Shown here: piece after piece, positions 11,797-18,534 of the stretch | How the letters are laid out: the number at the start of each line of letters is the position of its first letter | Position numbering within the stretch: the stretch's first letter is position 1 | NCBI GenBank assembly: GCA_012512055.1 | Contig: JAAZEW010000113.1 | Coordinates: 1-19,118, forward strand | Direction: 5' to 3' | Length of the DNA: 19,118 nucleotides | From: Bacillota bacterium | Lineage (GTDB): Bacteria; Bacillota_G; SHA-98; UBA4971 | Notes under the pieces: generated by a model | What the model was told of the DNA's origin: nothing | The model's input: the letters and a program-made list of their open reading frames with translations, nothing else | The model's database searches: none | Made by a program: the position numbers and the translations under genes

Positions 11797-13155
11797 CTCG
11801 AAACCTCCGGTTCCGGCCTTTTTCACTTCCTCCTCCTCGCCTGTTTCCGCATTTACGTAAACCAAGTACGTATCCTTCTCAAGCTTACATCGAAACTCGT
11901 ATACCAACTTCTCCTGATAGAAATCATCAAGTATGACGGCCAACCTTGAACCTATCACAGTCAATCTGGGATTTAACCTCTCCCTTGCTTCAGCCTCAGA
12001 AAGCCCGGGCTCTTTCAGCGGCCTTACTCTATGAAATATCTGGTAATTCGTGCCCTCAAATCCATCTATGAGGCCGTCATCCAACGCCACCCTTACCACA
12101 ACGTAGTCGGGATATATTACGACGCCGTTTTGCTCGTAAGCAAACCCTATGGCGGACACTCCCTGATAATCACGTCTGGAAATCTCTCGCATGTCTTGAA
12201 AACCATGAGATGCCAGAAATGCCTTAGCCGCATCGACAGCTATGGCAGGTGTAATGGTCTCGGGACCTATAGGCGAATCCCTGTACATCCACAGCACTCT
12301 GCCGCCCCTCACGGACACGTCTGCCCACGCCTTGGAAACCGGGCCTCGAGGAGGAGTTATCTCTACTCTGTAGCTTTCAGGCTCTGAGGCTATCTTGGCT
12401 ATGACCTCGCCTCTTGCGCCTTCTTGAATCGAGTATCCGGCAAACTTCATAGCTATCAGTATAGCGTCATCTGTGCTTATTTCAGGGCCGGGAATACCGG
12501 GCAGCTTCTTCCTGGGAGGCGGGATCACCCCCTCAAAGTCAGGCGTTGGGAACCTTGTCATTCCGTCTTCCAGCATCTTGAGCCCTTTTGTCACTTGGTT
12601 AGAAGGCGCGCCTTGCGTCTTCTCTCGTTCAGGGCGCATAGCTGCAGTAGCCATACTTTCGCGCTGAACATCTATCCATCTGAGCCGTCGGGAGGCAATT
12701 GCCCCGCCTAGATTTGTGAGTTCCTCGGCTGCAAAAGTCGCTTCCCGGCGGAGATCTCCGAGGATTGCCCATTCTCTGTCTGAGAGTCCGCTTCCGGATT
12801 CGCCTCTTTGCGACAGAGTGTAAGTAAACGAAGCCACCTGTGACAAGAAGTCTTCAGTCGTGGAAAGCTCAATTGTGCCTATAGGCAGTTGCCCCAGGCC
12901 GGACCTGGCGGATTCAGTGTGTCTCCATGCGTCTGCAAGGGCTTTCTGAGTCATGGGATAAGAACCTGACACTGCCGCCTTTGTTAGTTCATCGGCAAGC
13001 GAGTCCACATGATAGACGACTTCCTGGAATGCACGTTGATACTGGTTTTCTGTCTTAAGTTCCACTTCCTTTCTCAATGAGTACTCTCTGAGCCCTATGA
13101 GGCCTAATATGACAACGGCCAAGCCTAAAGCCGCCCATCCCCATCTTCGCCTCAT
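11788..13155 (-). CDS. ypeB: Germination protein YpeB
   Basis: 455 residues, the usual YpeB length. An N-terminal membrane helix (about residues 8-24) is followed by a helical YpeB domain (YQRAFQEVVYHVDSLADELT onward) with many Ser/Glu residues, then C-terminal PepSY-type repeats (DAILIAMKFAG, PAIAVDAAKAFLASHG, LSEAEARERLNP) ending in a Glu-rich VNAETGEEEEV. YpeB sits in the spore inner membrane and cortex and stabilises the lytic enzyme SleB. It follows sleB by 20 bp in the conserved sleB-ypeB order and should use the sigma-G promoter upstream. The ATG at 13155 has GAGGTG 6 nt upstream; the GTG three codons earlier overlaps that site. Confidence 0.95.
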   Translation of the reverse strand: MRRRWGWAALGLAVVILGLIGLREYSLRKEVELKTENQYQRAFQEVVYHVDSLADELTKAAVSGSYPMTQKALADAWRHTESARSGLGQLPIGTIELSTTEDFLSQVASFTYTLSQRGESGSGLSDREWAILGDLRREATFAAEELTNLGGAIASRRLRWIDVQRESMATAAMRPEREKTQGAPSNQVTKGLKMLEDGMTRFPTPDFEGVIPPPRKKLPGIPGPEISTDDAILIAMKFAGYSIQEGARGEVIAKIASEPESYRVEITPPRGPVSKAWADVSVRGGRVLWMYRDSPIGPETITPAIAVDAAKAFLASHGFQDMREISRRDYQGVSAIGFAYEQNGVVIYPDYVVVRVALDDGLIDGFEGTNYQIFHRVRPLKEPGLSEAEARERLNPRLTVIGSRLAVILDDFYQEKLVYEFRCKLEKDTYLVYVNAETGEEEEVKKAGTGGFELV

Positions 13156-13175
13156 ATTTACCACCTCGCAGACGA

Positions 13176-13706
13176 TTACCTAAGAAATATGTGTCTTCCT
13201 ATCTGAATAATGTAGCTCCTGGTGGCAACCCACCAATTTGTGGCCTTGGCCGGGTTATAGTAGTAGATTGCGCCGCCTGAAGGATCCCAGCCTGCCAAAG
13301 CGTCCTGTGCAGCCCGATAAGAGGAAGAGACAGGAGGATACCATACATGCCCTGTGGTGACTGCAGTAAAAGCATCAGGCTCAAAAATGACTCCTGGAAT
13401 AGTCTTGGGGAAATGAGGATGGTCTAATCTGTTTAGGATAACAGCCCCGACTGCAACCTGACCGAGGTATGGCTCACCTTCTGCTTCCGCAGAGATTACT
13501 CTTGCCATCAGTTCCACATTGTAGCTGTAGCTCTGGCCCGGATCTGCCAAGTCAACTTCAGCCATGTAAGGAAGTCTGTCTTCGTTCTCTCGACGATACG
13601 CTGCCCTGTTGCCGAAGACTCCTCCGGATTGGACATGCCACAAAACCGTGACTACTACTACAAGAATGGTAATTGCAAACACGAACTTCCCAACTCCGTC
13701 CGGCAC
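13176..13706 (-). CDS. sleB: Spore cortex-lytic enzyme SleB
   Basis: 176 residues from a GTG at 13706, chosen because GGAGGTGA sits just upstream (13718-13711); a GTG three codons earlier lies inside that site. An N-terminal membrane anchor or signal (FVFAITILVVVVTVLW) leads to a Hydrolase_2 catalytic domain: NVELMARVISAEAEGEPYLG with the likely catalytic Glu (first Glu of AEAEGE), VAVGAVILNR, and GAIYYYNPAKATNWW. It is a lytic transglycosylase acting on muramic-delta-lactam cortex during germination. Bacillus SleB also has an N-terminal peptidoglycan-binding repeat domain; here it is absent, with only about 40 linker residues. It could be called a CwlJ relative, but the signal anchor and ypeB next door favour SleB. 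Confidence 0.93.
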   Translation of the reverse strand: MPDGVGKFVFAITILVVVVTVLWHVQSGGVFGNRAAYRRENEDRLPYMAEVDLADPGQSYSYNVELMARVISAEAEGEPYLGQVAVGAVILNRLDHPHFPKTIPGVIFEPDAFTAVTTGHVWYPPVSSSYRAAQDALAGWDPSGGAIYYYNPAKATNWWVATRSYIIQIGRHIFLR

Positions 13707-13740
13707 GGCTTTCACCTCCGGCTGTGTTCAAACCTGGACT

Positions 13741-13770
13741 TATTATGCCGCCTCGAGTGTTTGCTATTCA
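13741..13770 (-). promoter_or_regulatory. Sigma-G (forespore) promoter of sleB-ypeB
   Basis: Minus-strand TGAATA (13770-13765), exactly 17 nt, CATAATA (13747-13741). The sigma-G consensus in Bacillus is close to TGAATA-N17/18-CATACTA, so only one base differs. Predicted start near 13734, about 28 nt before the GTG, with the ribosome site between. This agrees with known sigma-G control of sleB. Confidence 0.85.
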
Positions 13771-13805
13771 GAGACAAACGCTGCACGTATCGCCAGGAGT
13801 TGTGG

Positions 13806-13811
13806 TATGAT
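13806..13811 (+). promoter_or_regulatory. Possible -10 box for the Nif3-family gene
   Basis: TATGAT at 13806-13811, but the -35 candidates 17-18 nt upstream are weak (TGCACG). The predicted start would fall near the ATG at 13818 of a tiny frame. Confidence 0.3.
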
Positions 13812-13817
13812 CGATTC

Positions 13818-13859
13818 ATGCCGAAAAGGAAAGACAAGAGGCGTTTCGAGAGGCGGTGA
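13818..13859 (+). CDS. Possible 13-residue basic leader peptide before the Nif3-family gene
   Basis: ATG at 13818 opens MPKRKDKRRFERR and stops at 13859, 6 bp before the next gene's ATG. Nine of 13 residues are Lys, Arg or Asp/Glu and the codons are largely purine. The end of the frame overlaps the GGCGGTGA ribosome site of the next gene. It could couple translation, or be chance in a purine-rich leader. Confidence 0.25.
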   Translation: MPKRKDKRRFERR

Positions 13860-13865
13860 ATTTCG

Positions 13866-14612
13866 ATGAAACTCTCAGAGATTGTTGAATACCTTGATTG
13901 TTTTCTTATGGTTCCTCACATTCCCGATTCCTCGCTCAACGGATTACAGGTAGAGACGGATCGGGATATCATCAAAGTCGCCATGGCAGTGGATGCAACC
14001 TTGGAAACATTTGAGCAAGCCAAGAAACACCAGGCGGAACTCGTTATTGCGCACCACGGACTGTTTTGGGACAAGGTGCCGATCAGAGGGCCCCTTTATC
14101 GACGCGTCCGATATCTTATTGAGAACCGTATAGGTCTTTATGCTGCACATCTTCCTTTAGACATGCACGAAGAAGTGGGGAACAATGCGGAACTTGCGAG
14201 AATACTGGGCATAAAGAATGCCAGGCCCTTTCTAAGGTATAAGGGCTCCTTGATCGGCCTTATCGGGGACATAGAGGCCGTGAATATCCATGAGGTGGCA
14301 AGACTCTTAGAGAATCAGATTGGCAGCGGTATCCAAGTGTTTCCGTTCTCGAGGCGCAAAATCACCTCTGTTGCCATCTGCAGCGGAGGAGGAGGAGGGG
14401 ACCTGGATCAAGCGATAGAAGCAGGCGCGGATCTTTATCTTACAGGAGAAGCGTCCCATGAGGCAGTGGCTCTCGCACGGGACGCCGAAACAAGTATCAT
14501 ATTTGCAGGCCATTACGCCACTGAAACACTGGGGCCCAAGGCTCTGGGAAGACACATAGAGGCCAAATTGGGGCTTCCCACAGTATTTGTTCAGGCTCCC
14601 ACAGGGCTCTGA
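13866..14612 (+). CDS. Nif3-like dinuclear metal center protein (YqfO/YbgI family)
   Basis: 248 residues. The motifs form the family's two-metal site: AHHGLFW (His63, His64), AAHLPLD (Asp99) and the C-terminal AGHYATETLG (His216, Glu220), plus SSLNGLQVE near the N-terminus and GEASHEA near residue 195. It is the short form, without the inserted PII-like domain that makes Bacillus YqfO about 370 residues. The family's function is unsettled; some databases label it GTP cyclohydrolase 1 type 2 homolog without firm proof. The ATG at 13866 follows GGCGGTGA at about 6 nt. It is divergent from sleB and convergent with htrA, 10 bp between stops. Confidence 0.93.
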   Translation: MKLSEIVEYLDCFLMVPHIPDSSLNGLQVETDRDIIKVAMAVDATLETFEQAKKHQAELVIAHHGLFWDKVPIRGPLYRRVRYLIENRIGLYAAHLPLDMHEEVGNNAELARILGIKNARPFLRYKGSLIGLIGDIEAVNIHEVARLLENQIGSGIQVFPFSRRKITSVAICSGGGGGDLDQAIEAGADLYLTGEASHEAVALARDAETSIIFAGHYATETLGPKALGRHIEAKLGLPTVFVQAPTGL

Positions 14613-14622
14613 TCTTCGTGTG

Positions 14623-15780
14623 TCACGGGGCTTCATTTACACTGAGTGATACAGTAAACGTCCTTCCGTCGCGGTAGACTGTGAGCTCGAGCCTGCCTCC
14701 TATACCCACAGCGTTTACGGCGTTTCTCAAGTCAGCCACTGACTTCGTAGCTTTCCCTCCGGCTGACGTAATAATGTCGCCGCGACGAAGGCCTGCTGAA
14801 CTTACCGGGCTCTGCCTCACATAGCCTGCGATGGCCAGGCCATGGTCAATGCCGAGACGATAGTCACGAGCGACCTTGGGAGTGATTACCCAAACCTGAG
14901 TGATCCCAATCCACGGACGCCTTACTTTCCCGAATTCCACGAGCTCCTTGGCTATTTCCCTCGCGGTGTTTATCGGGATCGCAAACCCGATACCTTGAGC
15001 TTCCGCATAGATAGCGGTATTGATTCCAACAACAGTGCCACGCTCATCAGCAAGCGCGCCTCCGCTGTTTCCCGGGTTAATAGGAGCGTCTGTCTGGATT
15101 AGGTTCTCAAGATAAAGCCCTTGTTCAGCGTCAAGAGGGACTGCTCTTCCCAAAGCGCTGACCACGCCTGCAGTGACCGTATTGTCAAATCCAAATGGGT
15201 TGCCTATCGCAACTGCAGCCTCGCCTACTTGCACAATATCGGAGTCCCCCAATGTAGCGCAAGGTAAGTTCTCTCCGTCTATTTTCAGCACTGCCAGATC
15301 GGTGTAGTAATCACCCCCGACCACGGCAGCTCGAAATTCGCGTCCGTCGGAAAGCACGACTCCGATTTCCTTGGCCTGTTCAATCACGTGATAATTCGTG
15401 AGCACAAACCCTCTTCTGTCGAATATGACACCTGAGCCTAACCCCTGCTCTTCTTGAACCATGCGCTCGAAGAAGAAAGTGTAGTAAACTCGCTCCTTGA
15501 GAGTGGATATCTTGACTACAGCAGGGCCTACTTCCCTGGCTATACCTGCTACACCAAGCCCTTGCCCGCTCGGAGCCAAGTAGTCTGTCCTCGGCGTATC
15601 AACCTTGCCGGGTTCACCTAAGTCAGGTACGCTTTTAGGTATTGCGGCAATACGCCTGTCCACCTGCTCCAAAAAGACGGATCCGACAACCAGGCCGCCT
15701 ATGAGAGCCCCTGCAAGGCCTACCAAGAAATAACCGATAAACGATCCGCGTCGGCTTCGATAGTATCCGGGGAAATTCAT
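14623..15780 (-). CDS. HtrA/DegP-type serine protease with one PDZ domain
   Basis: 385 residues. Membrane anchor near residues 15-37 (IGYFLVGLAGALIGGLVVGS), then a trypsin-like protease domain with the triad His131 (TNYHVIEQ), Asp161 (YTDLAVLKI) and Ser239 (INPGNSGGAL), then one PDZ domain (about 290-380; GLRRGDIITSAGG). The catalytic domain faces outside the membrane and degrades or refolds damaged exported proteins, as HtrA/HtrB/YyxA do in Bacillus. The ATG at 15780 has GGAGGGGG 5 nt upstream. It starts 24 bp after the stop of cobA on the same strand, so it is probably the distal gene of the B12 operon, though a promoter inside cobA cannot be excluded. Confidence 0.95.
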   Translation of the reverse strand: MNFPGYYRSRRGSFIGYFLVGLAGALIGGLVVGSVFLEQVDRRIAAIPKSVPDLGEPGKVDTPRTDYLAPSGQGLGVAGIAREVGPAVVKISTLKERVYYTFFFERMVQEEQGLGSGVIFDRRGFVLTNYHVIEQAKEIGVVLSDGREFRAAVVGGDYYTDLAVLKIDGENLPCATLGDSDIVQVGEAAVAIGNPFGFDNTVTAGVVSALGRAVPLDAEQGLYLENLIQTDAPINPGNSGGALADERGTVVGINTAIYAEAQGIGFAIPINTAREIAKELVEFGKVRRPWIGITQVWVITPKVARDYRLGIDHGLAIAGYVRQSPVSSAGLRRGDIITSAGGKATKSVADLRNAVNAVGIGGRLELTVYRDGRTFTVSLSVNEAP

Positions 15781-15804
15781 TACAGCCCCCTCCAGAATAA
15801 CGGT

Positions 15805-16404
15805 TTAGTACTCAATTCCCCTGCGAGCCGGTATGCCCTGGGCATAAGGATGCCTTATCTCGCGCATTTCCGTAATGAGATCCGCACATGCCAGTATCTC
15901 CCGGGGCATGCCTCTGCCGGTGAGAACAAGCTCTATATGATTAGACTTTCTCTCGATTAGGGCAACCACGTCGTCTACGGCAAGCAAACCGAAATTTACG
16001 GCAAGAGCTATTTCATCAAGGATCAGAATGTCAGCTTCATTCCCCGTGGCGATGGCAAGTGCGAGACTGAGCCCTGTCTTCGCCAACCGGCGATCCTCAT
16101 CTGTTATCTCTCCGCGCCTGAGCATGCACTCACCGCACCCCTTGCAACCCTCGAGGCCCTGTCTTATCGCAGAGGAGCGCCTGCAATCCCGTCCAAACTG
16201 GTATAACCGGATTTCAGGATACAACCGCTGGATGGAAAACAGCTCTCCTGTGTAGCTGACGCCTTTGGCAAATTGGATGATTGTCACAGAAAATCTATGG
16301 CCGCCTGCTCTCAAGGCAAGGCCTAAAGCTGCAGTGGTCTTCCCTTTGCCATCCCCTGTGTAGACCTGGACAAGGCCGGGCACGGCCTCATCTTGACATC
16401 TCAT
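15805..16404 (-). CDS. cobA: Cob(I)alamin adenosyltransferase, CobA/CobO/BtuR type
   Basis: 199 residues. P-loop GDGKGKTT (17-24) near the N-terminus, Walker B ILILDE (126-131), VLTGRGMPREIL and the C-terminal HPYAQGIPARRGIEY are family marks. It transfers the adenosyl group of ATP to reduced corrinoid, making coenzyme B12. Unlike the enteric enzyme it has a Cys cluster, C87-x2-C90-x2-C93, preceded by Cys74, in the region between the P-loop and Walker B; this could bind a metal. The ATG at 16404 is preceded by AAGGTGAT; it lies 10 bp after the stop of the transporter ATPase gene, so it follows B12 uptake in the same operon. Confidence 0.94.
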   Translation of the reverse strand: MRCQDEAVPGLVQVYTGDGKGKTTAALGLALRAGGHRFSVTIIQFAKGVSYTGELFSIQRLYPEIRLYQFGRDCRRSSAIRQGLEGCKGCGECMLRRGEITDEDRRLAKTGLSLALAIATGNEADILILDEIALAVNFGLLAVDDVVALIERKSNHIELVLTGRGMPREILACADLITEMREIRHPYAQGIPARRGIEY

Positions 16405-16414
16405 TTCATCACCT

Positions 16415-17308
16415 TCAGTTTTCCGGGGAATTGTCCTCACCCTGGCCCTCCCTGAAGCCCGGCACCAGGATCATTTGGGGGCAACCGACTACCGGGTGAG
16501 CCCGGACTATGGCGTCCACCCTGTAGACGCTTTCCAATATCTCTTTCGTAACAACTTCCCGGGGGATCCCGTCTGCCACTTTTCTGCCTTGTTTCAGCAT
16601 GATCAACCTGTCTGCGTACTGAGAAGCCAAATTGACATCATGCAAAACAGCCAGCACTCCGATATTCCTGCGACTCGACAAGGACTTGAAGACATCCATG
16701 ATCTCCATACGGTAACCAGGGTCAAGGTGAGAAGTAGGCTCATCTAACAACAGTATTCCGGGTTCCTGGGCAAGGGCTCTTGCAACAACAACCCTCTGCC
16801 TCTCACCGTAAGACAACTCAAGCACTGACCTGCCTGCAAGATGGGCTACACCTGTGGCTGCCATAGCCTGTGAGACAATCTCCACGTCTCTCGGGCTCTC
16901 CCTGGAAAACCTCGTCATGTGAGGCTCGCGGCCCATCATTACCATCTCGAAAACAGAAAAAGGAAAGGGCATGTGTCCGTTTTGCGGTACTACGGCAATC
17001 TTCCCTGCAACCGACTTAGGGCGCATCTTATGAATGTCTTCTCCATCGAGAAGGACGTTTCCTCCGGATGGCTTTATAGCTCCTGCCAGCACTCGGAGGA
17101 GAGTAGTCTTTCCTGAACCGTTGGGGCCCAGAATACCGACGAATTCTCCGCTTTCCAAAGACAATGATACGTCGTCTATGGCTATTATTATACCGTACTT
17201 ATAACATATGGAAAACGCATCAAGCCTCATGATCTGTCCATCTCGCTCTCTTTCATGTTTCAGTTGTCCAGGCCCAAAAACCCCATCCGGCCCTGACTCT
17301 GAAATCAT
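16415..17308 (-). CDS. btuD: ABC transporter ATPase for cobalamin (BtuD/FecE family)
   Basis: 297 residues if the ATG at 17308 is used. Walker A GPNGSGKTT (61-69), Q109, signature LSYGE (165-169), Walker B ILLLDE (185-190) and His223 are complete. It energises import by the BtuC permease encoded just upstream, at the inner face of the membrane. The ATG at 17308 overlaps the btuC stop (ATGA), a usual coupling arrangement, but it gives a 26-residue hydrophilic extension not typical of the family. The alternative ATG at 17230 starts MRLDAFSICYKYG, the normal family start, with a weak GAGATGG site. Cobalamin rather than siderophore is inferred from the neighbouring cobA. Confidence 0.93.
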   Translation of the reverse strand: MISESGPDGVFGPGQLKHERERDGQIMRLDAFSICYKYGIIIAIDDVSLSLESGEFVGILGPNGSGKTTLLRVLAGAIKPSGGNVLLDGEDIHKMRPKSVAGKIAVVPQNGHMPFPFSVFEMVMMGREPHMTRFSRESPRDVEIVSQAMAATGVAHLAGRSVLELSYGERQRVVVARALAQEPGILLLDEPTSHLDPGYRMEIMDVFKSLSSRRNIGVLAVLHDVNLASQYADRLIMLKQGRKVADGIPREVVTKEILESVYRVDAIVRAHPVVGCPQMILVPGFREGQGEDNSPEN

Positions 17309-18372
17309 TTCCCAGGCGCCTTGCGACGTCTTAGTACGTAGAAGAAAAAGGGTGCGCCTACAAGCGCAGTGATAACGCCGACAGGGATTTCCGCAGGTGC
17401 AATTAAGGTGCGGGCAACGGTGTCTGCCAGCACAAGGAATATGCCGCCTGCAATAATGGAAGCAGGCAACAATAGCCTGTGGTCAGGCCCGAGCATGATT
17501 CGCATTATGTGCGGGACGATAAGCCCGACAAAACCGATTATTCCCCCTACGGAGACGGAAGCTGCAGTCACCAGGGAAGAAGCGAACATAGTAATCGTCT
17601 TTGCACGCTCAGGGTCAACACCTAAGTGCCTCGCTTCATCATCGCCAAGGCAAATGAGGTTCAGGTCCCGTGCCATGATTACGAGAACGAAAACCCCGAA
17701 TATGGCATAAGGAGAAGCCATTTTCACATGGGCATAGCCTTTGTTTGAAAGGCTTCCCATAAGCCACATCATGATTTCCCTAAGTGAATCGCCGGACATC
17801 ATCATGATAAAGGACATGACCGCCCAGAGGAATGAACTCACAACTACACCTGATAGAAGAAACGTATCCATAGATACCCTGCCTGGGACTCCTGCGAGGT
17901 AGTATACCATCATCATAGTGGCAATAGAGGCGATAAATGCAGCAACAGGCACAGGACTCAGTCCGGGGACAAGAGACGGCAACCTGGACGAAATGGCGAT
18001 AGTCGCTCCCAAAGCAGCGCCGGAAGATATCCCCATTATGTACGGGTCTGCCAAAGGATTGCCGAACAGGCCCTGGAGCGTGGCGCCTGCTCCTGCCAAT
18101 GAGCCGCCGATTATTACAGCGAGCAGAATTCGAGGTAACCTTACCTCGAGTATTATAGTCGCATGTGCATCCTCACTGCCTATGTCCGGTATCCATCGAC
18201 TTGCCAAGGGAATGCCCCGCAAGAGGATGGACGAAACCTTACGTATGGGTATCGGTACAGCGCCGACCCCGGCTGCAACAACAATGGCTGCCAGAAGGAG
18301 CAAGGTTAATATTACAAGATACTTCTTCCGTCTATCCCTGTAAGTAAAGTAGGCCGCAGGCTCCCGTTTCAT
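17305..18372 (-). CDS. btuC: ABC transporter permease for cobalamin (BtuC/FecCD family)
   Basis: 355 residues with about ten membrane helices. FecCD hallmarks: the ADPYIMGISSGAALGA loop, GVVVSSFLWAV, and GLIVPHIMRIMLGPDHR near the C-terminus, which meets the ATPase. It forms a dimer that receives corrinoid from the BtuF lipoprotein. The ATG at 18372 is chosen because GAGGAG lies 12 nt upstream and the first membrane helix starts soon after. A frame beginning at 18489 would run through the structured repeat and add 39 unlikely residues. The stop overlaps the btuD start. The 162-bp gap to btuF is filled mostly by repeat copy 2. Confidence 0.94.
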   Translation of the reverse strand: MKREPAAYFTYRDRRKKYLVILTLLLLAAIVVAAGVGAVPIPIRKVSSILLRGIPLASRWIPDIGSEDAHATIILEVRLPRILLAVIIGGSLAGAGATLQGLFGNPLADPYIMGISSGAALGATIAISSRLPSLVPGLSPVPVAAFIASIATMMMVYYLAGVPGRVSMDTFLLSGVVVSSFLWAVMSFIMMMSGDSLREIMMWLMGSLSNKGYAHVKMASPYAIFGVFVLVIMARDLNLICLGDDEARHLGVDPERAKTITMFASSLVTAASVSVGGIIGFVGLIVPHIMRIMLGPDHRLLLPASIIAGGIFLVLADTVARTLIAPAEIPVGVITALVGAPFFFYVLRRRKAPGK

Positions 18373-18431
18373 GGGTCTTCGGATCTCCTCTCGTTGGTGT
18401 GCCGTACCGGAAGGCACATTCCATAGGAATG

Positions 18432-18531
18432 CTAAGTATGAGCTCATTAGTTTTCGCCGGTTTTCCGATTGGCTTGGGTGGCCCCGCACGGTACAAACAC
18501 TCTCTAAAACCGGCGATCACTCATGGTGATC
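18432..18531 (-). repeat. Structured intergenic repeat, copy 2 (unclassified)
   Basis: On the minus strand 18494-18432 equals the copy 1 core (3184-3246) at 57/63 positions. On the same strand it begins with a perfect hairpin GATCAC-catga-GTGATC (18531-18515), followed by CGCCGGTTTT (18515-18506) which pairs perfectly over 10 bp with AAAACCGGCG (18464-18455), enclosing 41 nt that hold the most conserved part. The block starts 3 bp after the btuF stop and ends 59 bp before the btuC ATG. If read with btuC it would be an in-operon leader; copy 1 in the same sense is antisense to its neighbour, so direction is not settled. Confidence 0.8.
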
Positions 18532-18534
18532 TTC

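Noticed and set aside
18332..18520. Minus-strand ORF across the btuF-btuC gap
   Set aside because: It overlaps the btuC start and the repeat element; no ribosome site or family match.
18372..18531. Cobalamin riboswitch in front of btuC
   Set aside because: The stretch GGAAAACCGGCGAAAAC vaguely recalls the B12 riboswitch core, but the following CCCGC-ACTGT part and the GCCACTG B12 box are absent, and the same element occurs next to arginine decarboxylase.
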